Part shown: piece after piece, positions 1 to 8,031 of the stretch
Layout: each line of letters starts with the position of its first letter
Position numbering within the stretch: the first letter of the stretch is position 1
Origin: an uncultured Coprococcus sp.
Lineage (GTDB): Bacteria; Bacillota; Clostridia; Lachnospirales; Lachnospiraceae
Direction: 5' to 3'
DNA length: 35,087 nt
NCBI GenBank assembly: GCA_900548215.1
Contig: URJI01000018.1
Coordinates: forward strand, 1-35,087
Notes under the pieces: model-generated
Told to the model about the DNA's origin: nothing
Databases searched by the model: none
The model's input: only the letters and a program-made list of their open reading frames with translations
Position numbers and translations under genes: made by a program

Positions 1-1
1 G

Positions 2-253
2 GAATGTGATGGAAGTCATATAAAAATTGTGTTTTCCTGCAATAATGTTGAAAAGACATTTGCCTATCCGGGGGCATTTGACAAGTTTGTGAGCTTTCAG
101 AGCAAAGAGGCGCAGCAGGTGGCAGAGGAAGAACTTACACAGGTGAAACTGAATCAGAAGAAGCTTGAGGCCATGAAGAAGCTCATATTCCAGGAAAACG
201 AGAGAAGAAAAGAAGAAGCACTCAAAGCAAAGGCCAAGAGGAAGAGACAGTAA
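2..253 (+). CDS. C-terminal end of an unidentified protein (5' truncated by window)
   Basis: The reading frame is open from the first full codon of the window to TAA at 253, so this is the tail of a longer gene that begins outside. About 83 residues are visible. The first part (IKIVFSCNNVEKTFAYPGAF) looks like a small beta-rich domain. It is followed by a highly charged, Lys/Glu/Gln-rich helix ending in KAKAKRKRQ, probably a coiled or disordered tail. No catalytic motif is visible and I do not recognise the family. A strong terminator follows at 377-418, so the gene ends its transcription unit. Confidence 0.55.
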   Translation, partial: ECDGSHIKIVFSCNNVEKTFAYPGAFDKFVSFQSKEAQQVAEEELTQVKLNQKKLEAMKKLIFQENERRKEEALKAKAKRKRQ

Positions 254-376
254 TATAAAGTAAGATCTAGAAAAAGCTAGTAAGATGTATTGACACTGAA
301 ATGTGCCAGCAAGATTGTGTAATGAGACAAAAGAATAACAGTGGATGCATTTTTGTATCACGTGAGATATAATAGT

Positions 377-418
377 CCCTGCCAGAGAGAAAATTTTCTC
401 TTTTGGCGGGATTTTTTT
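377..418 (+). terminator. Rho-independent terminator
   Basis: A long stem (CCCTGCCAGAGAGAAAA against TTTTCTCTTTTGGCGGG, with one or two mismatches) is followed by A and then seven T. It closes the transcript of the truncated gene at the window start. Confidence 0.85.
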
Positions 419-581
419 CACCTGAGGATCATTTTTAGAATTTTGTGCCTGAAGGAACTAATAAGGCGCTTGTAAGGATAAATTTGTACCATATATGGAA
501 GATGCGGCGCAAATATAAAAAACACAGTGTTGCAGTAATGCAGTGCTATTTTTACATATACCTTGATTTTGTTGATATTTT

Positions 582-610
582 TTGCTAAATTAAGTACGTA
601 CGTGTATAAA
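582..610 (+). promoter_or_regulatory. Probable sigma-A promoter of nfnAB
   Basis: TTGCTA (582-587) and TATAAA (605-610) are separated by 17 bases. The spacer contains the self-complementary ACGTACGT, which could be a protein-binding site. The distance to the preferred nfnA start (690) leaves a leader of about 75 bases. Confidence 0.55.
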
Positions 611-689
611 TAGGGGCGTTTGCACCCATTTACAGAATAAAATGATCATAACAGTCAGAATTTGGCTGTCGGAAAGGACGGAGCACAGA

Positions 690-1577
690 GTGTATAAGAT
701 TACTAAGGTTGAACAGTTGACAGAGACCATATACCTCATGGACGTGGTTGCGCCACGAGTTGCAAATAAATGTCTTCCGGGACAGTTTGTAATTGTCAGA
801 GGTTCAGAGGATGGAGAGAGAATCCCTCTCACTATCTGCGATTACTCAAGAGAGGACGGAACCATCACTATAGTATTCCAGGTAGTTGGAGCTGCTACAG
901 AGATGATGAAGAATAAGAAGGCAGGAGATTCATTTGCGGATTTCGTTGGACCACTTGGATGTCCATCAGAGTTCTGCAAGGAGGATATAGAAGAACTCAA
1001 GAAAAAGAAGATCCTCTTCGTTGCAGGTGGTGTTGGAACAGCGCCTGTATACCCACAGGTAAAGTGGCTCCACGAGCATGGCATCGATGCTGATGTCATC
1101 GTAGGAGGAAGAAACAAGTCACTCATTATTCTTGAGGATAAGATGAAGAAGGTAGCCGGCAACCTGTATATCACAACAGATGACGGTTCATATGGAAGCA
1201 AGGGTGTCGTTACAAATGAGATCCAGAAGCTTGTAGATGCTGGTAACAAGTATGATGTGTGTGTTGCCATCGGACCTATGATCATGATGAAGTTTGTATG
1301 TAAGCTCACAAAGGAGCTTGAGATTCCTACAGTTGTCAGCCTTAACCCTATCATGGTAGACGGAACAGGTATGTGTGGTGCCTGCCGTGTGACAGTAGGC
1401 GGAGAGGTTAAGTTCGCGTGTGTAGATGGACCAGAGTTCGATGGTCACAAGGTGAACTTTGAGGAGGCTATGCAGCGTCAGCAGCTCTACAAGACTGCAG
1501 AGGGCAGAGCATTCCTTGCAGCAAAAGAGGGCGATACACATCATGGCGGATGTGGAAACTGTGGAGGTGACAAGTAA
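690..1577 (+). CDS. nfnA: Sulfide/dihydroorotate dehydrogenase-like FAD/NAD-binding protein (NfnA subunit)
   Basis: Small subunit of the NADH-dependent reduced ferredoxin:NADP+ oxidoreductase (NfnAB), a cytoplasmic flavin-based electron-bifurcating enzyme; 295 residues. Seen: an N-terminal ferredoxin-reductase FAD domain (PGQFVIV, ERIPLTICDY), an NAD-binding domain (LFVAGGVGTAPVYPQ) and a C-terminal [2Fe-2S] region, DGTGMCGACRVTVGG with another Cys in KFACVDGP. It ends in the Cys/His-rich stretch HHGGCGNCGG. I chose GTG at 690, giving MYKITKVEQL as in the family, with GGAAAGGACGG upstream. An ATG at 642 would add 16 unusual residues and has no ribosome site. The stop overlaps the ATG of nfnB by one base, so the two are coupled. 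NfnAB is known in Clostridium kluyveri and Thermotoga. Many databases call such pairs glutamate synthase-like. Confidence 0.85.
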   Translation: MYKITKVEQLTETIYLMDVVAPRVANKCLPGQFVIVRGSEDGERIPLTICDYSREDGTITIVFQVVGAATEMMKNKKAGDSFADFVGPLGCPSEFCKEDIEELKKKKILFVAGGVGTAPVYPQVKWLHEHGIDADVIVGGRNKSLIILEDKMKKVAGNLYITTDDGSYGSKGVVTNEIQKLVDAGNKYDVCVAIGPMIMMKFVCKLTKELEIPTVVSLNPIMVDGTGMCGACRVTVGGEVKFACVDGPEFDGHKVNFEEAMQRQQLYKTAEGRAFLAAKEGDTHHGGCGNCGGDK

Positions 1578-2977
1578 TGGCTATAGAGGTAGATGTTTGG
1601 AAGAGAGTGCCGGTTCGCGAGCAGGAGCCACAGGTACGTGCAAAGAATTTTGAAGAGGTTTGTTATGGATATAATGAAGAGGAGGCTATGGCTGAGGCTT
1701 CAAGATGTATAGGATGTAAGAATGCCCCATGTATGAATGGCTGTCCTGTATCTATCAATATCCCTGGATTTATAGCTCAGGTCAAGGAAGGCAACTTCGC
1801 TGAGGCATTCAAGATCATTAGCGAGTCATCAGCACTTCCTGCTGTATGTGGCCGTGTATGTCCACAGGAGACACAGTGTGAGCAGAAGTGTATCAGAGGA
1901 ATCAAGGGCGAGGCGATATCCATCGGTAAGCTTGAGAGATTTGTTGCTGACTGGGCCCGTGAGAACGGAATCAAGCCAGAGCCTGCAAAGGAGATGAATG
2001 GTCATAAGGTGGCAGTCATCGGATCAGGCCCTTCAGGTGTGACAGCAGCCGGAGATCTTGCAAAGATGGGTTACGATGTAACTATATTCGAGGCACTTCA
2101 CCAGCCGGGCGGAGTTCTCGTATACGGAATTCCAGAGTTCCGTCTTCCAAAGGAGAAGGTAGTTGCCAAGGAGATCGAGAACATCAAGTCACTTGGTGTC
2201 AAGATAGAGACAAATGTAGTAGTAGGAAAGTCAGTTACCATCGACTCACTCCTTGAGGATGAGGGATTTGACGCAGTGTTCATCGGATCAGGCGCAGGAC
2301 TTCCTAAGTTCATGGGTATCCCGGGTGAGAATGCCAACGGCGTATTCTCAGCAAATGAGTACCTCACAAGAAGCAACCTTATGAAGGCATTTGACGAGAA
2401 TTCAAATACACCTATCATGAGAGGCAAGAAGGTTGCCGTAGTCGGTGGTGGAAATGTTGCTATGGATGCAGCAAGAACAGCACTCAGACTTGGCGCTGAG
2501 ACACATATCGTATACAGACGTTCAGAGGAGGAGCTTCCAGCCAGAGTTGAGGAGGTTCATCACGCTAAGGAAGAGGGAATCATATTTGATCTCCTCACAA
2601 ACCCAACAGAGATCCTTGAGGATGAGAACGGCTGGGTATGTGGTATGAAGTGTGTGAAGATGGAGCTTGGCGAGCCTGATGCATCCGGCAGAAGAAGACC
2701 TGTTGTGATTCCTGATTCAGAGTTCACAATGGACGTTGACACAGTCATCATGTCACTTGGAACTTCACCAAACCCACTTATCTCATCGACAACAGAGGGA
2801 CTTGAGACAAATAAGTGGAAGTGTATCATTGCAGAAGAGTCAAACGGACAGACGACCAAGGAAGGCGTATATGCCGGTGGTGATGCCGTAACAGGTGCTG
2901 CAACAGTTATCCTTGCAATGGAAGCTGGCAGAGCTGGTGCAAAGGGAATTGATGAGTACATCAAGAACAACAAGTAA
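1577..2977 (+). CDS. nfnB: NADPH-dependent glutamate synthase-like flavoprotein (NfnB subunit)
   Basis: Large subunit of NfnAB, 466 residues, the size usual for GltD/NfnB. Seen: an N-terminal cysteine domain that would bind two [4Fe-4S] clusters (CIGCKNAPCMNGCPV and VCGRVCPQETQCEQKC), an FAD Rossmann motif (VAVIGSGPSGVTAAGDLAKMG), a second nucleotide-binding motif (VAVVGGGNVAMDAARTALRLG) for NADP(H), and the C-terminal FAD motif GVYAGGDAVTGAATVILAMEAG. No separate large glutamate synthase subunit (GltB) lies nearby. That and the one-base overlap with the partner favour NfnB over GltD. Product of the pair: exchange of electrons among reduced ferredoxin, NADH and NADPH. A terminator follows at 3003-3043. 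Confidence 0.88.
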   Translation: MAIEVDVWKRVPVREQEPQVRAKNFEEVCYGYNEEEAMAEASRCIGCKNAPCMNGCPVSINIPGFIAQVKEGNFAEAFKIISESSALPAVCGRVCPQETQCEQKCIRGIKGEAISIGKLERFVADWARENGIKPEPAKEMNGHKVAVIGSGPSGVTAAGDLAKMGYDVTIFEALHQPGGVLVYGIPEFRLPKEKVVAKEIENIKSLGVKIETNVVVGKSVTIDSLLEDEGFDAVFIGSGAGLPKFMGIPGENANGVFSANEYLTRSNLMKAFDENSNTPIMRGKKVAVVGGGNVAMDAARTALRLGAETHIVYRRSEEELPARVEEVHHAKEEGIIFDLLTNPTEILEDENGWVCGMKCVKMELGEPDASGRRRPVVIPDSEFTMDVDTVIMSLGTSPNPLISSTTEGLETNKWKCIIAEESNGQTTKEGVYAGGDAVTGAATVILAMEAGRAGAKGIDEYIKNNK

Positions 2978-3002
2978 TAATTATACAGAGTCATAAAAAC
3001 AG

Positions 3003-3043
3003 GGCTGATGTGTATAAGGTAATACTTCACATCAGCCTTTTTT
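3003..3043 (+). terminator. Terminator of nfnAB
   Basis: A perfect 10-bp stem (GGCTGATGTG / CACATCAGCC) with a 15-base loop is followed by six T. Confidence 0.9.
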
Positions 3044-3088
3044 GATAAAATAACTTAGATGACAGATATTCAAAAGGGAGGAAATAAA

Positions 3089-3463
3089 ATGGGGAATATA
3101 AAGAAAATGATATCAGTGATACTGGTAGTGGTATGTGTGTTTGCGTTTACAGCGTGTGGTAAGACTGAGACGCTGGATGGAAAATGGGTGCTTGTAAAAA
3201 GTGAGACATCAGATGGCAAGACGTATAAGGTCAAGAGTGAGGACACAAAAGAGATCTATGAAATAAGTGGTGATACTGCAACATTTTACTATTCCGGTAA
3301 GGCGATGGGGGATAAGACTATCAATCTGCAGGTGGAACAGACGGGGGATAATCAGTACAACTTTAAGATGACGGATACTCTTAGCTTTTCAACGGGCACG
3401 ATAGATGGAAAATATCTGAAATGCACCATAGGAGATACGACATTTATATATGAGAAGAATTAG
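3089..3463 (+). CDS. Small secreted lipoprotein, lipocalin-like beta domain
   Basis: A 124-residue protein with a lipoprotein signal peptide: basic MGNIKKM, hydrophobic core, then lipobox FTAC at about residues 21-24, so it should be anchored to the outer face of the membrane. The mature part (LDGKWVLVKSETSDGKTYKV...IDGKYLKCTIGDTTFIYEKN) alternates short beta strands and begins with a GKW motif, reminiscent of small lipocalin-like Firmicutes lipoproteins of unknown role. The start at 3089 is preceded by AAGGGAGGAAATAAA; an in-frame ATG at 3059 has no comparable site and would spoil the signal peptide. It follows the nfnAB terminator and appears to be its own unit. Function unknown. Confidence 0.75.
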   Translation: MGNIKKMISVILVVVCVFAFTACGKTETLDGKWVLVKSETSDGKTYKVKSEDTKEIYEISGDTATFYYSGKAMGDKTINLQVEQTGDNQYNFKMTDTLSFSTGTIDGKYLKCTIGDTTFIYEKN

Positions 3464-3529
3464 AAGGTTGAACATAGAAATAACAGTAAAGACTTGTAGG
3501 AAAAAACGTGACGAACAGGGGGAATAGAT

Positions 3530-3889
3530 ATGTACGATGAATTTGCAAAATGGTTAGACAGAATTTTAGATGAGAATATGCCGCTGCCGGGGGTGGCGAT
3601 CAATTTCAATATATATGAAGAGGTGGACTTGCACTGGTCGATCCAGTTGATAAGTTCAACTTATTTTGACGAGGAGGATGAGGACTGGAACTGCTATGAG
3701 GAGTTTACGACAGGGGAAGATCTGTACGAATGGCAGCAAGATACCGGCTGGGAGGAGATACTTGACATTTCCGGTGCGATGATCAAGAGGTATCTTGCGG
3801 AAGGAAAATACGCAGGGGAGCTGAAGAAGTATGAGGCTGTTGCTGCCGGATTCGTGGACGGCGATGTGGAAATCCTGTACAGAAGATAG
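3530..3889 (+). CDS. Small acidic protein of unknown function
   Basis: 119 residues, very acidic (DEEDEDWN at about 46-53), rich in Trp and Tyr, with no signal peptide or membrane segment, so probably cytoplasmic. GGGGG lies seven bases before ATG 3530. The composition and the C-terminal helix (ISGAMIKRYLAEGKYAGELKKYEAVAAGFVDGD) look like small globular Firmicutes proteins of the immunity or SMI1-like size class, but I cannot assign a family. No toxin gene is adjacent, so an immunity role is not supported by context. Confidence 0.6.
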   Translation: MYDEFAKWLDRILDENMPLPGVAINFNIYEEVDLHWSIQLISSTYFDEEDEDWNCYEEFTTGEDLYEWQQDTGWEEILDISGAMIKRYLAEGKYAGELKKYEAVAAGFVDGDVEILYRR

Positions 3890-4063
3890 AGTGTTATGGA
3901 AACTAGTATGTAGTAGAAAATTTAAAATCTAGTGGGTAGTAGGAAATTGAGTGAATTGTGGGAAAACGAAAGCATTATAAGAAATAATGCATGTTGTATG
4001 AAAATGTGTGAGTTGTAGAAATATAGTATGTATTGCAAAAAAATGTGATAGGTGGGTGACAAC

Positions 4064-4879
4064 ATGAAAACTTTATATGTATCAGATCTGGACGGTACGC
4101 TGCTTCGCAGCGATGAGACCACATCCGAGTATACAAACAGTGTAATCAATAATCTGACAGACAGAGGGATGATATTCTCTTATGCCACAGCGCGCTCACT
4201 TATCACAGCGAAGAAGGTGACAAATGGACTGCGGGCAGAAATTCCACTGATCGTATACAATGGATCGTTTATCGTAGACAATGTTACCGGTGAAGTCCTT
4301 GTTGCGAATTACTTTGACGAATCGGTAAGAGCAGTGCTTGACGATCTATTCGGTAATCAGATATTTCCGATAGTGTATGCGCGGATAGATGGCATGGAGA
4401 AGTTTTCATATGTTCCGGAGCTGTGCACAGATGGTATGAAGAAGTTCCTGCTCAGCAGGCAGGGGGATGTCAGGACGAATATCGTAAAGTCTGCGGAGAA
4501 CTTGAAAGTGGGAGATATTTTCTACATAACCTGCATTGACAGTCCGGAAAAATTAAAGCCGTTGTACGATAAGTATAAGGATAAATTTCACTGTGTATAT
4601 CAGAAAGACATTTATACAGATGAACAATGGCTGGAGATCATGCCGCTTGCGGCATCCAAGGCAAATGCAATAAAACAGTTGCAGGAACTTCTGGAATGCG
4701 ACAGGGTGGTTGCCTTTGGAGATGGCAGGAATGATATAGATATGTTTGAACTTGCAGACGAAAGCTACGCAGTGCAAAATGCTGATGAACAGCTTAAAAG
4801 GTATGCCACAGCGGTTATTTCATCCAATGATGAGGATGGGGTGGCACACTGGCTTGAGGATAATTATATCGTAAAATGA
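4064..4879 (+). CDS. Cof-type HAD-superfamily (IIB) phosphatase
   Basis: Cytoplasmic haloacid-dehalogenase hydrolase, 271 residues, normal for Cof-like enzymes that dephosphorylate sugar phosphates, flavin or pyridoxal phosphates. Motif I is YVSDLDGTLL (nucleophile and acid Asp), motif II is near FSYATAR, and motif III/IV is a late Lys (LAASKANAI) with VVAFGDGRNDIDMFELAD. The C2B cap lies between about residues 80 and 190. AGGTGGG lies 7 bases before ATG 4064, which is why I prefer it to the upstream GTG at 4052. It is isolated from its neighbours. Substrate cannot be read from sequence. Confidence 0.85.
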   Translation: MKTLYVSDLDGTLLRSDETTSEYTNSVINNLTDRGMIFSYATARSLITAKKVTNGLRAEIPLIVYNGSFIVDNVTGEVLVANYFDESVRAVLDDLFGNQIFPIVYARIDGMEKFSYVPELCTDGMKKFLLSRQGDVRTNIVKSAENLKVGDIFYITCIDSPEKLKPLYDKYKDKFHCVYQKDIYTDEQWLEIMPLAASKANAIKQLQELLECDRVVAFGDGRNDIDMFELADESYAVQNADEQLKRYATAVISSNDEDGVAHWLEDNYIVK

Positions 4880-5184
4880 CGAAAACTTATGGGTAAAAAT
4901 CAGGCTGCGTATAACAGCAAATATACATAAAAATCAGGTTGTAATTTGCGCAGAGCAGGGTATATAATGACACTACACATTTATAATCTTAAGTAAATAT
5001 GCTAATATGATTGTGAAACACAAGTTGCACCACGAGATAAGGTGCTTGAATAGGAAAAAGGACAATTGCGGATTATGGAGGATAAAATGGGAGTGCCTAA
5101 CTGATTGATATATCAGGAAAACTCGGTTATTTTTCGTCCGAATTATTGTAATTGCCTTAGAAAGTGAGAAGGAGAACACATCTT
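4880..5184. other. Intergenic leader of the Lrp-family gene
   Basis: Holds the promoter at 4939-4968 and a leader of about 210 bases. The leader contains a small hairpin (CAAG-TT-GCACC at 5021-5031 pairing with GGTGCTTG at 5041-5048). No T-box or known riboswitch pattern and no small gene were seen. Confidence 0.45.
4939..4968 (+). promoter_or_regulatory. Probable promoter of the Lrp-family regulator
   Basis: TTGTAA (4939-4944) and TATAAT (4963-4968) with an 18-base spacer, about 215 bases before the start codon. Confidence 0.5.
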
Positions 5185-5679
5185 ATGGAAAAGAAAGAAA
5201 TGATATACTACAGACTGGATGAGGTGGATGAGAAGATACTTGCCATGCTTCAGGATAATGCACGTGTATCACTCAAGGATATAGGTGCTGAGGTGTCCAT
5301 GTCACCTACAGCAGTTGGAACAAGAATAGACAGGATGCTTGCCGAGGGCGTGCTTGAGGGATTTACAACCAAGCTCAACCCGGAGGCCATGGGCCATTAC
5401 ATCAAGGCATTTATCAATCTTGAGGTTTCACCGGAGCAGAAGGCTGAGTTCTACCCATATATAGACAGCGTGTTAAATGTTGTGGAGTGCAACTGTGTGA
5501 CAGGAGATTACTCAATGCTCATAGAGGTACGTTTCAAGACAACAGCAGATCTTGATCATTTTGTTGGCGAGCTTCAGAGATTTGGAAAGACCAAGACTCA
5601 GATCGTATTCTCGACAAATGTAAAGCATAGGTGCAGATACTGGAAGAATGATCTTCATCATGACGAGGATAATAAGTAG
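5185..5679 (+). CDS. Lrp/AsnC family transcriptional regulator
   Basis: 164 residues. The N-terminal winged HTH (YRLDEVDEKILAMLQDNAR, then SLKDIGAEVSMSPTAVGTRIDRMLAEGVLEGF) and a C-terminal RAM ligand-binding domain (about 70-150: IKAFINLEVSPEQ, VVECNCVTGDYSMLIEVRF) match the family, which forms octamers that sense amino acids. GAAGGAG lies about 10 bases before ATG 5185; upstream in-frame starts give a nonsensical MRRRTHL extension. It sits directly before gdhA, same strand, separated by a strong independent promoter. Control of gdhA in response to an amino acid is a reasonable inference, not shown. Confidence 0.88.
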   Translation: MEKKEMIYYRLDEVDEKILAMLQDNARVSLKDIGAEVSMSPTAVGTRIDRMLAEGVLEGFTTKLNPEAMGHYIKAFINLEVSPEQKAEFYPYIDSVLNVVECNCVTGDYSMLIEVRFKTTADLDHFVGELQRFGKTKTQIVFSTNVKHRCRYWKNDLHHDEDNK

Positions 5680-5829
5680 AAGCGGAGATCAGCGAAAAAA
5701 CTTCTCTGAATATATCCCATTGTAACAATCATAACCGGGAATAATGTTTATAAATAATAAGCGTAATTGATAAAAACAGGGGAAAATTAAGCAAAAACAA
5801 AAAAATACTTAGATTTCTCAAGTTTTTGC

Positions 5830-5858
5830 TTTACAATCTTAATTTCCTATACTATAAT
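5830..5858 (+). promoter_or_regulatory. Strong promoter of gdhA
   Basis: TTTACA (5830-5835), 17-base spacer, perfect TATAAT (5853-5858). The upstream flank is A/T rich and could act as an UP element. Confidence 0.75.
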
Positions 5859-5923
5859 AGGGAGCGTGGTCAGGAAATAATTAGCAGGCCATTATATATA
5901 ATCAGTTTAGGAGGATTTTTACT

Positions 5924-7285
5924 ATGTCATATGTTGATGAAGTACTCGAGATAGTACAGAAGAAGAATGCAGATCAGCCTGAGTTCTTACAGGCAGTAAC
6001 AGAGGTTCTTGATTCACTCAGACCTTGCATCGAGGCAAATGAGGAGCTTTACAGAAAGAATGCTATCCTCGAGAGAATCACAGAGCCAGATAGACAGCTC
6101 ATGTTCAGAGTACCATGGGTAGATGACAACGGACAGGTACAGGTCAACAGAGGTTTCCGTGTACAGTTCAACAATGCCATTGGACCATACAAGGGAGGTC
6201 TCAGACTTCACCCATCAGTAAACCTTGGTATCATTAAGTTCCTTGGTTTCGAGCAGGTTTTCAAGAACTCACTTACAACACTTCCAATCGGTGGTGGTAA
6301 GGGTGGTTCAGACTTCGACCCTAAGGGTAAGTCAGACAGAGAGATCATGGCATTCTGCCAGAGCTTCATGACAGAGCTTTGCAAGTATATTGGTGCTGAT
6401 GTCGATGTTCCAGCTGGAGATATCGGAACAGGCGCTAGAGAGATCGGTTTCATGTTCGGTCAGTTCAAGAGAATCCGTGGATCATACGAGGGAGTTCTCA
6501 CAGGTAAGGGACTTACATATGGTGGATCACTTGCCCGTACAGAGGCTACTGGTTACGGACTGCTTTACCTTACAAACGCACTGTTAAAGGATCATGACAT
6601 TGATATCGCAGGCAAGACTTGTGCAGTATCAGGTGCTGGTAATGTTGCAATCTACGCAATCCAGAAGGCACATCAGTTAGGTGCTAAGTGTGTTACATGT
6701 TCAGATTCTACAGGTTGGATCTACGATCCAGAAGGAATCGATGTTGCACTTCTTAAGGAAGTTAAGGAAGTTAAGAGAGCACGTCTTGATGCTTATGCTG
6801 CTGCTAGACCATCAGCTGAGTACCATGTAAAGAAGGATGCAAATGATCACGGCGTATGGTCAATCAAGTGCGACCTTGCTCTTCCATGTGCTACACAGAA
6901 CGAGCTTAACCTTGACGATGCTAAGATGCTTGTTGCAAACGGCGTTATCTCAGTAACAGAGGGCGCTAACATGCCTACAACTCTTGAGGCTACTAAGTAC
7001 CTTCAGGAGAATGGTGTTCTCTTCGTTGGTGGTAAGGCTGCAAATGCAGGTGGTGTTGCTACATCAGCTCTTGAGATGAGCCAGAACAGCGAGAGACTTT
7101 CATGGACATTCGAGGAAGTTGATGGCAAGCTCAAGGGAATCATGGAGACAATTTACGCTAACATCTCAGATGCAGCAAAGAGATACAACATGACAGTTGG
7201 CGGAAATGCAGACTATGTTGCAGGTGCAAACATCGCCGGCTTCGAGAAGGTTGTTGACGCTATGCTTGCTCAGGGTGTTTGCTAA
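5924..7285 (+). CDS. gdhA: NADP-type glutamate dehydrogenase
   Basis: Hexameric small-type glutamate dehydrogenase (453 residues, normal length): 2-oxoglutarate + NH4+ + NAD(P)H to glutamate, the entry point for ammonia. Seen: the substrate-binding region GPYKGGLRLHPSVNLGIIKFLGFEQ, glycine-rich GGGKGGSDFDPKGKSD, the catalytic stretch GADVDVPAGDIGTGAREIG, and the Rossmann motif AVSGAGNVAIYAIQKAHQLG. AGGAGG lies 10 bases before ATG 5924. Codons are strongly biased to preferred ones, consistent with high expression from the near-consensus promoter. Its own terminator follows (7355-7391). The neighbouring Lrp regulator is a candidate controller; the NADPH could come from NfnAB. Confidence 0.95.
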   Translation: MSYVDEVLEIVQKKNADQPEFLQAVTEVLDSLRPCIEANEELYRKNAILERITEPDRQLMFRVPWVDDNGQVQVNRGFRVQFNNAIGPYKGGLRLHPSVNLGIIKFLGFEQVFKNSLTTLPIGGGKGGSDFDPKGKSDREIMAFCQSFMTELCKYIGADVDVPAGDIGTGAREIGFMFGQFKRIRGSYEGVLTGKGLTYGGSLARTEATGYGLLYLTNALLKDHDIDIAGKTCAVSGAGNVAIYAIQKAHQLGAKCVTCSDSTGWIYDPEGIDVALLKEVKEVKRARLDAYAAARPSAEYHVKKDANDHGVWSIKCDLALPCATQNELNLDDAKMLVANGVISVTEGANMPTTLEATKYLQENGVLFVGGKAANAGGVATSALEMSQNSERLSWTFEEVDGKLKGIMETIYANISDAAKRYNMTVGGNADYVAGANIAGFEKVVDAMLAQGVC

Positions 7286-7354
7286 TCATAAGCATTTGGC
7301 GGGAGCCACATCTTCAAATCAACTAGACATAAGATTATAATATAAGACTATAGA

Positions 7355-7391
7355 CGTCCATCTGTGGAGTGATCCGCAGATGGGCGTTTTT
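7355..7391 (+). terminator. Terminator of gdhA
   Basis: Stem CGTCCATCTGTGGA / TCCGCAGATGGGCG (two G-T pairs), tetraloop GTGA, then five T. Confidence 0.9.
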
Positions 7392-7414
7392 GTGTTGCAG
7401 CATTATCCTGCGCT

Positions 7415-7607
7415 TCCTTTTGGGGTAGTCTCTATGTTGTATATCCAATCACATTTGTTTACCCTCACTTTGACTTAGCTTCCATCGTGCACGCCGCGCC
7501 AAGCACGATAAGGGCGCCTAGCTCTCTGCGGCGGCACAGAAGCGTCAAAGATCGGTTGCCGGCACTACCGATTGGATATACAACATAGAGAATACACACC
7601 AACAGGA
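7415..7607. repeat. Large nested inverted-repeat element (MITE-like or structured RNA)
   Basis: The arms at 7430-7450 and 7570-7590 are perfect 21-bp reverse complements (CTCTATGTTG... and ...CAACATAGAG). Homology of the arms continues outward imperfectly to about 7415 and 7607 (TCCTTTTGG against CCAACAGGA). Inside, CTTTGAC-TTA-GCTTC (7468-7482) pairs with GAAGC-GTCAAAG (7539-7550), and ATCGTGC (7484-7490) pairs with GCACGAT (7503-7509). The core is much richer in G+C than the flanks. There is no coding capacity. This could be a miniature transposable element, a decayed mobile element or a folded RNA. Confidence 0.7.
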
Positions 7608-7704
7608 GTCACCGAAGACAATTTTTTATATTTAAAGTTCGTTTAAGTTTGGCAGGTTATTATAGCATCATCAAGAGGAGATAAGATAAGAAAGGATGAT
7701 GTTT

Positions 7705-8031
7705 ATGGCAGATAATACATTTAAAAGATATGAACTTAAATACATGCTGACTCGATACCAGTACGAGCAGATAATGAGCGAAATGATAAGGTACATGCAG
7801 CCGGACAGGTTTGCGCATAGCCAGATCATTAACATATATTTCGACACTCCTGCCCACAGGCTCATCAGAGACTCCATAGAAAAGCCGGTTTACAAAGAGG
7901 AGCTCAGGCTCAGAAGCTATGGAGTCCCGGATGACGATTCAGAGGTTTTTATCGAGCTCAAGAAGAAATACAAATCTGTTGTGTACAAGAGAAGACTTGA
8001 GGTGTCAGAGCAGGAGCCTTCAGTTTGGTGA
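7705..8031 (+). pseudogene. Truncated VTC-domain (polyphosphate polymerase-like) gene
   Basis: The N-terminal 108 residues match the VTC domain: FKRYELKYMLT, IINIYFDTPAHRLIRDSI, EELRLRSYG, FIELKKKYKSVVYKRRLEV; the Lys/Arg-rich strands form the basic tunnel in family members. Complete bacterial VTC proteins have roughly 230-250 residues, so more than half is missing. The frame stops at TGA 8029-8031, and DNA from about 8010 onward already reads as DUF4956 protein in another frame. This indicates an internal deletion that joined the two genes out of frame. AAAGG lies 9 bases before ATG 7705. Very unlikely to be an active polymerase. Confidence 0.75.

Larger units (their letters stand above)
254..689. 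other. Intergenic region before nfnA: terminator and promoter
   Basis: This 436-base gap holds a strong terminator (377-418) and a good promoter (582-610), both listed separately. A weaker hairpin with several G-T pairs and a short T run lies at about 530-556. No convincing small gene was seen. Confidence 0.6.
7286..7704. other. Intergenic region after gdhA: terminator and large inverted repeat
   Basis: This gap of about 420 bases contains the gdhA terminator (7355-7391) and the inverted-repeat element at 7415-7607. No gene is supported in it. Confidence 0.6.

Noticed and set aside
1577..2977. Glutamate synthase small subunit (GltD)
   Set aside because: The sequence alone would allow it, but no large subunit is near and the one-base overlap with an NfnA-type flavoprotein favours NfnB.
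4975..5184. T-box or amino-acid riboswitch in the long Lrp leader
   Set aside because: No T-box sequence, no specifier stem and no terminator hairpin before the gene.
7415..7607. Integron attC-like recombination site
   Set aside because: The nested stem is suggestive, but the conserved terminal RYYYAAC/GTTRRRY boxes are absent and there is no integron integrase.
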